Origin: Tissierella praeacuta_A
GTDB lineage: Bacteria; Bacillota; Clostridia; Tissierellales; Tissierellaceae
Direction of reading: 5' to 3'
Assembly: GCF_040396155.1 (NCBI RefSeq)
Contig: NZ_JBEBOY010000003.1
Span: 62,001 to 126,000, forward strand
Length of the DNA: 64,000 nt
Under the pieces are notes generated by a model. The model had not been told where the DNA came from. It ran no database searches and worked only from the letters and a program-made list of their open reading frames with translations. Positions 44,888-53,195 of this stretch are shown here, one piece after another. Position numbers and translations under genes: made by a program. How positions within the stretch are numbered: position 1 is the first letter of the stretch; the number at the start of each line of letters is the position of its first letter.

Positions 44888-46557
44888 TGAATAAAATAAT
44901 TTCATTAATTAAAACTGATCTTAATACTACATTTGGTCTATCTTCTCTAGCATATAGATTTAAACTTAAGAAAAATAGATGGCAGATAATACTCTTTGGA
45001 CTAGCTATGTTATCTTTATTACCGACTTATTTTCTTATTGTGAAAAGTTTAAATGGAATATACGATATCTATGATCAAATAGGACAGAAATCTATGTTTT
45101 TACTTTCAGGATTTTTAGTTTCGCAGATAATGATATTTCTATTTGGATTGCTTTATGTAATGAGTAAATATTATTTTTCTAATGATTTATCCAATTTAGT
45201 ACCATTACCAATTAAACCATCGTATATATTAGGTTCTAAGTTCGTAACACTTATAATTAGCGAATATCTGACTTCTTTGCCTATAATACTGCCCTTTGTT
45301 TTTATTTATGGAATAAAAAATGTAGAAGGGGCTATTTATTGGATATATTCCATAATTTTAGTGGTCATGCTTCCGATTATACCATTAGTAATAGCATCTA
45401 TAGTCATAATGTTTTTTATGAAATATACTAATGTTGGAAGAAAGAAGGATTTAATTAGGACAATTAGTGCAGTAGTCTTTCTTATGGCAATGATATATAT
45501 CCAGATTAAGATTCAAACAATAACTCAAAAAGTCTTAATGCAAGGTGATGATTTTATTATAAATTTAGTGAAGGATTCTAATTTCCTAGTGAAGAAATTA
45601 GGTTTAGTATTTCCGCCTTCACAATGGGGAGCATTGGCTCTATCAAATATTTCTAGCGCATTAGGATTGATAAATTTATTATCTTTTATAGTAGTAAGTA
45701 TCATATCTTTCTTCATTATGATACTTTTATCAGAAGGTTTATTTTTTGATGGCCTAATAGGAAATATTGAAATGTCAGCATCTAAGGGAAAAGGAAAAAA
45801 CATATCTGTAAAAGACTTGTCTAAAGAAACTAAACCATACTTAGCATTGGCTAAGAAGGAAATTATAATGCTTTTTAAGACTCCTATATATTTACTAAAT
45901 GCAGTAGGGGGAGTAATTATATTTCCCATAATACTTGTGATGTCAACTATAGCTGGGGGAGATGAATCCTTGTCCCGGATAATAGATATACTAGGAAATA
46001 ATTCTGGGTTAATTACTTTAGCCAGCATAGGTTTTATTACAGCCTTAGGCATGTTAAACAGTATAGGAGCTACTACTTTTTCTAGGGAGGGTAAATGTTT
46101 TTGGATACAAAAGACTTTACCTATAAAAGTAGAGGATCAGATAATAGGTAGAGTATTATCATCTTTGGCTGTTCAAATATTAGGTATAATTGCTTTATTA
46201 ATCAGTTTGGTTTTTATAGTTAAATTAGATATCCTAAGTATTATATTGATAATATTTTTAGGACTTTTAGGAAGTATTCCAATGACTCAGCTTGGCATGA
46301 TAATAGATATATTAAGACCAATGTTAGATTGGGATAATCCACAAAAGGCTATGAAGCAAAATCTAAATGTATTAATTGCTATGGGAATAGGCGCTTTATA
46401 TGTAGGAGGATTAATATTTTTAGTAATTCAAATAATAGATAATGTAGATATATATCTTATATATGGATTATTAACTTTAATATTTAGTATATCATCAGTA
46501 ATATTATTTTGGGCTTTAAAAAAACTGATAACTAAACAGTTTGAAAGCATTGAGTGA
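44884..46557 (+). CDS. ABC transporter permease (putative exporter)
   Basis: 557 residues with about twelve membrane helices. ATGATG at 44884 gives two possible starts. It lacks a recognisable substrate motif; the fold resembles the large single-gene permeases paired with ABC-2-type ATPases. Substrate unknown. A strong terminator follows, so the two genes form a complete unit. Confidence 0.88.
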   Translation: MMNKIISLIKTDLNTTFGLSSLAYRFKLKKNRWQIILFGLAMLSLLPTYFLIVKSLNGIYDIYDQIGQKSMFLLSGFLVSQIMIFLFGLLYVMSKYYFSNDLSNLVPLPIKPSYILGSKFVTLIISEYLTSLPIILPFVFIYGIKNVEGAIYWIYSIILVVMLPIIPLVIASIVIMFFMKYTNVGRKKDLIRTISAVVFLMAMIYIQIKIQTITQKVLMQGDDFIINLVKDSNFLVKKLGLVFPPSQWGALALSNISSALGLINLLSFIVVSIISFFIMILLSEGLFFDGLIGNIEMSASKGKGKNISVKDLSKETKPYLALAKKEIIMLFKTPIYLLNAVGGVIIFPIILVMSTIAGGDESLSRIIDILGNNSGLITLASIGFITALGMLNSIGATTFSREGKCFWIQKTLPIKVEDQIIGRVLSSLAVQILGIIALLISLVFIVKLDILSIILIIFLGLLGSIPMTQLGMIIDILRPMLDWDNPQKAMKQNLNVLIAMGIGALYVGGLIFLVIQIIDNVDIYLIYGLLTLIFSISSVILFWALKKLITKQFESIE

Positions 46558-46561
46558 TGAA

Positions 46562-46592
46562 TAAAAAAAGCTCTCATTTGAGAGCTTTTTAT
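46562..46592. terminator. Terminator between the ABC permease and rpsD
   Basis: AAAAAGCTCTC and GAGAGCTTTTT around ATTT, an A/T-flanked bidirectional stem between convergent genes. Confidence 0.9.
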
Positions 46593-46607
46593 GTTAGTTT
46601 CAGACTA

Positions 46608-47207
46608 TTACATAAGTCTTGAATAATATTCAACAACTAATTGATCATCTATTTCTATGGGAATTTCATTTCTTTCTGGATACTTAATTAGAGTACCAGA
46701 CATTTTATTTTCATATTTTTCCAAGTAAGGATATTGATTTAAAAAGAAATTATTAAAATTTTCTTTGAAGAGTTCAACATTTTGGGATTTTTCTTTTAAC
46801 TCAACAGTATCTCCTACTTGTACGATATAAGAAGGTATATCTATCTTTTTTCCATTTACTAAAATATGACCATGAACTACTATTTGTCTAGCTTGCCTAA
46901 TGGATGAGGCAAAACCTAGTCTATATACTAAATTATCTAATCTCGTTTCTAAGATTTTAACTAAGGCATGACCTGTTTGTTCACTAGATTTCTTGGCTTG
47001 TCTAACGTATTTTGCAAATTGCTTTTCCATTACACCATAATATGCACGAAGCCTTTGTTTCTCTAACAATTGTCTTCCGTATTCTGTAAGTTTTTTATCA
47101 GCTCGAGAAGTTCCTCTAGCAGCTCTGTCCATTGCCTTAGGATGTCCACAAACATTCAAACCTAATCTTCTAGATTGCTTAAATCTAGGTCCCATCATTT
47201 TTGCCAA
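46608..47207 (-). CDS. rpsD: 30S ribosomal protein S4 (stand-alone copy, no zinc cluster)
   Basis: 199 residues. TTG start at 47207 behind TGGAGTGAT. KMMGPRFKQSRRLGLNVCG opens it, without the four-cysteine zinc site found in C+ S4 proteins; the S4 RNA-binding domain (RLDNLVYRLGFASSIRQAR) is intact. It is located away from the main ribosomal operons, as in several clostridia that carry such a second or relocated copy. Whether another S4 exists cannot be seen here. Confidence 0.95.
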   Translation of the reverse strand: MAKMMGPRFKQSRRLGLNVCGHPKAMDRAARGTSRADKKLTEYGRQLLEKQRLRAYYGVMEKQFAKYVRQAKKSSEQTGHALVKILETRLDNLVYRLGFASSIRQARQIVVHGHILVNGKKIDIPSYIVQVGDTVELKEKSQNVELFKENFNNFFLNQYPYLEKYENKMSGTLIKYPERNEIPIEIDDQLVVEYYSRLM

Positions 47208-47221
47208 TATTTATCACTCCA

Positions 47222-47249
47222 TCAAAATTATTTGCCGCGATAATTTTGA
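47222..47249 (-). promoter_or_regulatory. Leader hairpin directly before the rpsD ribosome site
   Basis: TCAAAATTAT and ATAATTTTGA make a perfect 10-base stem with an 8-base GC-containing loop, ending two bases before the Shine-Dalgarno site. With -10 TATAAT at 47264-47259 the leader is only about 45 bases. S4 often controls its own translation through leader RNA, so this is a candidate, not proven. Confidence 0.5.
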
Positions 47250-47272
47250 GCCAATAATATTATAGCATAGAA

Positions 47273-47317
47273 AAAGAGGAAAGTAAATGATAATCGTTAT
47301 CATTTACTTTCCTCTTT
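47273..47317 (-). terminator. Palindrome: terminator of the thioesterase gene, containing a Fur-like box
   Basis: Two 21-base arms separated by TCG match perfectly. On the minus strand the stem is followed by TTTTT, so it terminates the gene at 47321. The centre TGATAATCGTTATCA (47288-47302) differs at one base from the 7-1-7 Fur box TGATAATNATTATCA. It covers the likely -35 region of rpsD. Confidence 0.78.
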
Positions 47318-47320
47318 GAT

Positions 47321-47740
47321 TTATTTTAAATTTTCTGCTCTTTCTCTTATTTTAATATCTTCTTCATCAATAGGGTATTCTAAAACTATGCCATGAGGTA
47401 TTGTCTTATTATTTTCATCAACAAATACAAAGGTAATGAATCCATCTGATAATATTTCTTTACTATTATTTTTAGTCATTTTCCCATATACAGTAAAGCT
47501 GGTTTTTCCAGTTTTAGCTATTCTAGTTTCCAGATTTATTATATCACCTCTATTACCTGGAATTTTGAAGGTTAATCCATGAATATTTACACACACTATA
47601 CTTTCAGGTTTTTGTGTAACTTTAGCACCACATATAAAACATGCTTCAACAAACCATTCTGCTCCTCTACCAGCAAATAATGTACCATGATGGTTTAAAT
47701 CTTCTGATTTAACCAATCTAGATATTTTTACTATTTCCAT
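47321..47740 (-). CDS. Acyl-CoA thioesterase (hotdog fold, YkhA/YciA type)
   Basis: 139 residues. LNHHGTLFAGRGAEWFVEACFICG carries the active-site helix start with the family-typical NHHGTLFGG-like motif, here AG for GG. It should hydrolyse acyl-CoA thioesters. Upstream (47741-47760) AAGGAGG gives a strong start. Single-gene unit, divergent from the MATE pump. Confidence 0.88.
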   Translation of the reverse strand: MEIVKISRLVKSEDLNHHGTLFAGRGAEWFVEACFICGAKVTQKPESIVCVNIHGLTFKIPGNRGDIINLETRIAKTGKTSFTVYGKMTKNNSKEILSDGFITFVFVDENNKTIPHGIVLEYPIDEEDIKIRERAENLK

Positions 47741-47941
47741 TATCCTTACCTCCTTAGAATTAGATTGACAAAAACATTATAACAGAGCCATAATTAAAAG
47801 CAAATTATATTTATTATTCCTAATAGGCATGGTATAGTAGTATTATAGTTCTAAATATAGATATTGACTTGTTTAGAGTATCGAAATATATTATAATAAT
47901 GAAAGTAGATATTAAAAAAATTAACTGCAAGGGGATATAGA

Positions 47942-49309
47942 ATGGAGGAAAAACTTTTATCTGAAAATAAGGTAATTAGAAATAGAATATTATCTATGAT
48001 TTTACCAATTACTGGGGAGAATATTTTGCAGATGACTGCAGGAATTGTACTTATGGCAATGGTTGGCAGAATTGATGCATATGCTGTTGGAGCCATAGGT
48101 ATAGCTACAGTACTTTATAGGATATTATGGGGTATATTTAAAGGTATAGCAACGGGGACTTCTGTTTTGGTAGCTCAGTCCCATGGTGCAGGTAATTATA
48201 AGAAGTTAAAATCTATTTCTGAGCAATCATTTACTTTGTCCATATGTATAGCTATTATATTTCAGCAATTACTTTTTTGGTTTGCTGAGCCATTATTGAA
48301 AGTATTTAATCCAAATCCTAAATTACTTATGAATGGTGTATTATATCTTAGGATAATTTCTTGGTCATTGCCTTTTGCAGCTATTATACTTTTAGTTTCG
48401 GGAATACTTCAAGGAATGGGTAATGCAAGAACTCCCATGATAGCCGTTGCAATATTAAATATAGTTAATATTATTGCAGGATTTATTTTGGTAACTGGAA
48501 AAGCAGGCATTCCTTCCTTAGGATTACAAGGAGCAGGATATGCTTATGATACTGCGTATATTGTTGCAGCCATATTTGGCATAATAATGTTATTTGGGAG
48601 AAATGGAATCATAGCTAATATGGGGGAAAAATTAAATTTCAAATTTAAACCAGATGAAGCCCTGACGATACTTAGGCTTGGGTTACCAACATCCTTTGAA
48701 ACATCATTCTGGCAGGCTGCATCTATATTTATTACAAGAGCTATTCTTACATATGGAGAACTGGCTTATTCTGCTTATCAATTGGGTTTACAGGCAGAAT
48801 CCATATCTTATATGCCAGCAACAGGCTTTGGTGTTGCTGCAACAACATTTGTAGGATATGCTTTAGGAAGTAAAGATGAGGAATCTGGTAAAAAATATCT
48901 TAAACATCTGATGAAATATACTATAATAGTAACAATATTTGCTGCAGGTGTACTTATTATTTTTCCAAAACAGATAATGAAGCTTTTAGTAAAGGAAGAT
49001 GAAGTTATTAGGATGGGAGCCATGTATTTACTTGTAATGGGTTTTGCTCAATTGCCTCAAAATATATCTGGAGTGTTAAACGGAGCTTTGAGGGGGGCAG
49101 GTTATGCAATGGTACCTATGATAAATGCAGGAATAGGACTTTGGATTATTAGGGTTCCATTTGTCATGATAATGGCATATATATTCAAAGCGGATATACT
49201 ATGGATTTGGATAGGCATTGGAATAGATATGTGTTTTAGATTATTCTTTTCATATTGGTATTATAAGAGAAAGGATATCTTTGAAAATAATGCATTAATT
49301 ATTGAATAA
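47942..49309 (+). CDS. MATE-family multidrug efflux transporter
   Basis: 455 residues, twelve membrane helices in two MATE halves. MVGRIDAYAVGAIGIAT, NARTPMIAVAILNIVNI and GVLNGALRGAGYA are family blocks. Proton- or sodium-coupled export is expected; substrate unknown. The 180 bases before it hold only promoter-like AT-rich sequence; GAGGA-type site (AAGGGGAT) is close to ATG 47942. Confidence 0.93.
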   Translation: MEEKLLSENKVIRNRILSMILPITGENILQMTAGIVLMAMVGRIDAYAVGAIGIATVLYRILWGIFKGIATGTSVLVAQSHGAGNYKKLKSISEQSFTLSICIAIIFQQLLFWFAEPLLKVFNPNPKLLMNGVLYLRIISWSLPFAAIILLVSGILQGMGNARTPMIAVAILNIVNIIAGFILVTGKAGIPSLGLQGAGYAYDTAYIVAAIFGIIMLFGRNGIIANMGEKLNFKFKPDEALTILRLGLPTSFETSFWQAASIFITRAILTYGELAYSAYQLGLQAESISYMPATGFGVAATTFVGYALGSKDEESGKKYLKHLMKYTIIVTIFAAGVLIIFPKQIMKLLVKEDEVIRMGAMYLLVMGFAQLPQNISGVLNGALRGAGYAMVPMINAGIGLWIIRVPFVMIMAYIFKADILWIWIGIGIDMCFRLFFSYWYYKRKDIFENNALIIE

Positions 49310-49327
49310 AAATAGGAAGGTGAGTAT

Positions 49328-49759
49328 ATGAAAGATTTAGAAATAGCGAGAAAACTTTTGCTAGAGGAAGATCTGGCATTAGTGGCCATAAAAAATGGCG
49401 AGGTAGTTTTTAAATCAAAGGATAAAGGTATTAAGCCTATGTATACTTTAGCCACTGAAATGAAGGCAAAGGCCTATGAGGCTTCATTGGCTGACAGAGT
49501 AATAGGTAAAGGGGCAGCTGTTTTATGTACTTATATTGGCATCAAAGAAGTATATGGAGAATTAATATCAGAAAGTGGACTGGCAATTTTAGATGAGTAT
49601 AAAATTCCACATATTATAGATAATTCTTGTCCATATATAAAAAATAGAGATAAAACTGATTATTGTCCTATTGAGAAACTTTCACTAGATACTAAAGATC
49701 CTATATTATTATTACAAAGAATAAAGGAATTTTTTGCATCAATAAACAACAATCGATAG
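49328..49759 (+). CDS. DUF1893 protein (TM1506-like, deaminase-type fold)
   Basis: 143 residues. DLALVAIKNGEVVFKSKDKG and GKGAAVLCTYIGIKEVYGELISE are the DUF1893 blocks. The Thermotoga protein TM1506 shows a cytidine-deaminase-like fold, and the C-terminal CPYIKNRDKTDYCPIEKL (two Cys) resembles the zinc motif area. Its substrate is unknown. It lies 18 bases after the MATE gene and 33 before an ECF component, next to an adenosine-derivative deaminase gene, hinting at nucleoside salvage. Confidence 0.85.
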   Translation: MKDLEIARKLLLEEDLALVAIKNGEVVFKSKDKGIKPMYTLATEMKAKAYEASLADRVIGKGAAVLCTYIGIKEVYGELISESGLAILDEYKIPHIIDNSCPYIKNRDKTDYCPIEKLSLDTKDPILLLQRIKEFFASINNNR

Positions 49760-49792
49760 TGTTTTGCTATCTTATAGAAAGGAAGAGATTTT

Positions 49793-50320
49793 ATGTACGA
49801 AAGAGATAATACTAGAAAATTGGTTATAGCGGGAGTGTTATTAGCTATAGGAATTATTATACCATTGATATTCCATGCTACAGGAATTCCAGGAAATGTA
49901 TTTTTACCTATGCATATTCCTGTTTTATTGGGAGGATTTTTATTACCGTCTTATTTGGCATTATTATTAGGCATATTAACACCAATACTTAGTTCTTTAC
50001 TTACAGGTATGCCCCCATTGTTTCCTATGGCAGTGATTATGGTCTTTGAGTTGGGGATTTATGGTCTAGTGGCTTCAATATTATATAGAAAGCTTAAATT
50101 GCCTTCTGTAATTTCTTTGGTATTATCTATGGTAGCTGGAAGGATAATGGCAGGTTTAGTAGTATTTATTTTAGCAGCTTTTTTTGCATATCAAATGGAT
50201 CCTATAACTTTCATTATAGGAGGAGTTACAACTGGTATCCCAGGTATTGTGATCCAATTAATTTTAATACCGAGTTTGGTATATAGTATAATGAAATACA
50301 CGACTCTAGATTTAGATTAA
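49793..50320 (+). CDS. ECF transporter S component
   Basis: 175 residues with five or six membrane helices. LVIAGVLLAIGIIIPL, MHIPVLLGGFLLPSYLALLLG and GRIMAGLVVF are typical of ECF substrate-binding subunits. It needs a shared energising module encoded elsewhere. Position 5' of an MTA/SAH deaminase suggests a thioadenosine or purine-type substrate (inference). AAGGAAGAG site before ATG 49793. Confidence 0.87.
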   Translation: MYERDNTRKLVIAGVLLAIGIIIPLIFHATGIPGNVFLPMHIPVLLGGFLLPSYLALLLGILTPILSSLLTGMPPLFPMAVIMVFELGIYGLVASILYRKLKLPSVISLVLSMVAGRIMAGLVVFILAAFFAYQMDPITFIIGGVTTGIPGIVIQLILIPSLVYSIMKYTTLDLD

Positions 50321-50339
50321 TAATATTAGGGGGAATAGT

Positions 50340-51620
50340 ATGTTAATTAAGAATATTGATTTGGTACCTATTGATGGGAAAAATGAAATAATTAAAAACA
50401 CCAATATATATATAGAAAATAATACAATTACTCATATTGGTGAAATAAGAGAAGATATACAAGTTGAAAGAGTAATTGATGGAAAAAATAAAATAGCTAT
50501 GCCGGGATTAATCAATGCACATACACATATAGGAATGTCTTTACTTAGAAATTTTGCAGATGATTTACCATTACATGATTGGCTGACAAAAAAAATCTGG
50601 CCTACAGAAGCAAAACTTAGAGAAGATGATGTATATTGGGGTTCTTTGCTAAGTATGGTTGAAATGATTCAAGGAGGTACAACAGCTTTCTGCGATATGT
50701 ATTTCTTTATGGATGAAGTAGGTAAAGGACTAGAAGAATCAGGTATGAGAGGGGTACTTACTAGGGGATTAATCGAAGATGAAGAAGCTAAAGCTAAAAT
50801 TAAAGAAACAAGAGAATTATTTAAAAATTGGAATGGAAAAGCAAATAATAGAATTAAAGTTATGGTAGCACCTCATGCACCATATACTTGTAGTCCAGAT
50901 TTTCTAAAAGAAGCTTTTAATTTAGCTAAAGAATTAAACACAGGTATTCATATACATCTTTCTGAAACTAAAAAAGAAGTAGAGGATAGTTTTAAATTAC
51001 ATGGTAAATCGCCAATTAAACATGTATATGATTTAGGTATACTGGATCTGCATACTATTGCAGCTCATTGTGTTCATGTAAATGATGAGGATATTGACAT
51101 AATGAAAGAGAAAAATGTGTTTCCAGTAAATAATCCAGGCAGTAATTTTAAATTAGCCAGTGGATTTGCGCCAGTTGATAAAATGCTAAATAAAGGAATT
51201 TCAGTGGCATTAGGCACTGATGGTTCTTCATCTAACAATAATTTAAATATGTTTGAAGAAATTAATCTAGCGGCTATTATAAATAAGGCTGTTAATTTAG
51301 ATGCAGTATCAGTTCCAGCTATGTCAGCTATTGAAATGGCAACTATAAATGGAGCTAAGGCTTTAAATTGGCATAAGGAAATAGGTTCAGTAGAAGTAGG
51401 CAAGAAAGCAGATATATTGCTGATAGATACAGACAAGCCACATCTTTATCCACATCATAATATTATTTCATCTTTAGCTTATTCAGTTCAAGCCTCAGAC
51501 GTAGATACAGTAATAGTAGATGGAAATATAATAATGGAGAAAAGAGAAATAAAAACATTAGATGTGGAAAAGATAAAGTTTATGGCGGAAAAACATGCAA
51601 AGAATTTAATTATAAGATAA
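50340..51620 (+). CDS. mtaD: 5-methylthioadenosine/S-adenosylhomocysteine deaminase
   Basis: 426 residues. Metal-dependent amidohydrolase: PGLINAHTHIGMSLLRN, HIHLSETKKEVEDS, HCVHVNDEDI and LGTDGSSSNNNLNMFEE carry the metal and catalytic residues. MtaD removes the amino group of MTA, SAH or adenosine derivatives. It is 20 bases after the ECF gene and followed by a terminator, so it forms one unit with DUF1893 and ECF. Confidence 0.92.
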   Translation: MLIKNIDLVPIDGKNEIIKNTNIYIENNTITHIGEIREDIQVERVIDGKNKIAMPGLINAHTHIGMSLLRNFADDLPLHDWLTKKIWPTEAKLREDDVYWGSLLSMVEMIQGGTTAFCDMYFFMDEVGKGLEESGMRGVLTRGLIEDEEAKAKIKETRELFKNWNGKANNRIKVMVAPHAPYTCSPDFLKEAFNLAKELNTGIHIHLSETKKEVEDSFKLHGKSPIKHVYDLGILDLHTIAAHCVHVNDEDIDIMKEKNVFPVNNPGSNFKLASGFAPVDKMLNKGISVALGTDGSSSNNNLNMFEEINLAAIINKAVNLDAVSVPAMSAIEMATINGAKALNWHKEIGSVEVGKKADILLIDTDKPHLYPHHNIISSLAYSVQASDVDTVIVDGNIIMEKREIKTLDVEKIKFMAEKHAKNLIIR

Positions 51621-51658
51621 AAAACATTATGCAGAATAAAAGTTCTGTAGATTTAAAT

Positions 51659-51700
51659 ATAATAATCATTAGGAATTTCCTAATGATTATTATATTTTTT
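51659..51700 (+). terminator. Terminator after mtaD
   Basis: AATAATCATTAGGA and TCCTAATGATTATT around ATT, followed by ATATTTTTT. Confidence 0.9.
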
Positions 51701-51752
51701 GCATTAATAGTCAATAATCTATGGTAGTCGAAAAATTCTGAGGGTGAAAATT

Positions 51753-53195
51753 ATGATTTCAAAGAATTTAGAAAAAAATAAAGATGAGTTAAAAAGAATA
51801 TTTAAAAATTCCAGTGACCTAATTCTATATGAATTTGACACTTTATGTAATGTTAAGGCAACGGTTGGATATTTAGATGGGTTAATTGATAGGGGAGGAT
51901 TAAATAATGATTTAATAAAACCATTAATCAAGGATTTGATATCTCCACAGGACGTATTATCTACAGTTTTCATAGCAGGTGCTAAAGAAGTATATGATAT
52001 GGAAGACATTTTACATCCATTAACAATTGGAAATGTAGTGTTATTTATAGATGGGATAGACTCAGCATATTTATTTGAATTAGGTTACTGGGAAAGAAGA
52101 GTAGTAGATGAGCCTGGAAATGAGCGAGTAGTTAGAGGTCCCAAAGAAAGATTTATTGAAGATATTAATGTAAATAAAAGTCTCCTAAGACGAATAGTTA
52201 GAAATAACAATATAGTATTTGAAGACTATACTATAGGGTTGCAGACTAATACTCAGATTTCATTGGCTTATATAGATAGTTTAGTGGAGAAAAATATATT
52301 AGATGAATTAAGAAGAAGGATAGAAAGTATTAAAGCGGGAGAAATATTAGATGGAGCATATATACAGAGGTATATAGAGGATGCTCCACATACCATGATA
52401 TGTACAGTTGGATATACGGAAAAGCCTGATGTAGCAGTCGGTAAAATATTGGAAGGGAGAATTGCTATTTTATGTGATGGAAGTCCTGATGTACTAACTG
52501 TACCAAAACTATTTATAGAAGACTTGCAAATGGCAGAAGACTATTATTCAAGACCTCAATATGGAACATTTCTTAGAATTTTAAGACTTTTTGCCCTAAT
52601 TTCCTCCATAGTTTTACCTGGATTCTTTGTAGCATTGAAATCTTTTCATCAAGAAATGTTACCTACAAAACTACTTATGTCCATGGCTAGAAATATACAG
52701 GAAGTACCATTTACAGCTTTGATGGAGGCAGTACTTATGCTATTTTTTATTGAATTAATTAAAGAATCAGGTCTCAGAATACCTAATAATATAGGTACAG
52801 CAGTAACTGTAGTAAGTGGTATAGTACTGGGGCAGACAGCAGTTCAAGCAGGATTAGTAGGACCTTTAATGGTCATAGTTATTGCAACTACAGGGATATC
52901 AGAATTTATAGTTCCACAGCAAAGAGAAATAATAGTTATTTACAGGTTAATATTACTTCTTTTAGGTGGATTTTTAGGATTGTATGGCATAGCTTGTGGA
53001 ATAGTAGCAATGATAATCCATGCTGTATCTTTGAAATCCTTTGGTGTTCCTTATATGTATCCTATAGTTCCATATGATAGAGAAGGAATGAAAGATTTTA
53101 TCTTTATGAGTTCCATAAAGAATATGAATTATAGACCTAGAGCCTTAACTAATAAAGATGCCACAAGAAGGAATGGTATAGATGAAAAAAACTAA
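51753..53195 (+). CDS. gerAA: GerAA-type spore germination receptor subunit A
   Basis: 480 residues from ATG 51753, preceded by GAGGGTGA; GTG 51744 overlaps that site. A cytosolic N-terminal domain, then four to five C-terminal membrane helices. FEDYTIGLQTNTQISLAYIDS and GSPDVLTVPKLFIEDLQMAEDYYSR (variable middle) are GerA family blocks. Receptors of this kind sense nutrients in dormant spores. It overlaps the next gene by 14 bases. Confidence 0.95.
   Translation: MISKNLEKNKDELKRIFKNSSDLILYEFDTLCNVKATVGYLDGLIDRGGLNNDLIKPLIKDLISPQDVLSTVFIAGAKEVYDMEDILHPLTIGNVVLFIDGIDSAYLFELGYWERRVVDEPGNERVVRGPKERFIEDINVNKSLLRRIVRNNNIVFEDYTIGLQTNTQISLAYIDSLVEKNILDELRRRIESIKAGEILDGAYIQRYIEDAPHTMICTVGYTEKPDVAVGKILEGRIAILCDGSPDVLTVPKLFIEDLQMAEDYYSRPQYGTFLRILRLFALISSIVLPGFFVALKSFHQEMLPTKLLMSMARNIQEVPFTALMEAVLMLFFIELIKESGLRIPNNIGTAVTVVSGIVLGQTAVQAGLVGPLMVIVIATTGISEFIVPQQREIIVIYRLILLLLGGFLGLYGIACGIVAMIIHAVSLKSFGVPYMYPIVPYDREGMKDFIFMSSIKNMNYRPRALTNKDATRRNGIDEKN

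Noticed and set aside
49760..49792. A riboswitch before the ECF S component
   Set aside because: The space is only 33 bases, too short for a known class.
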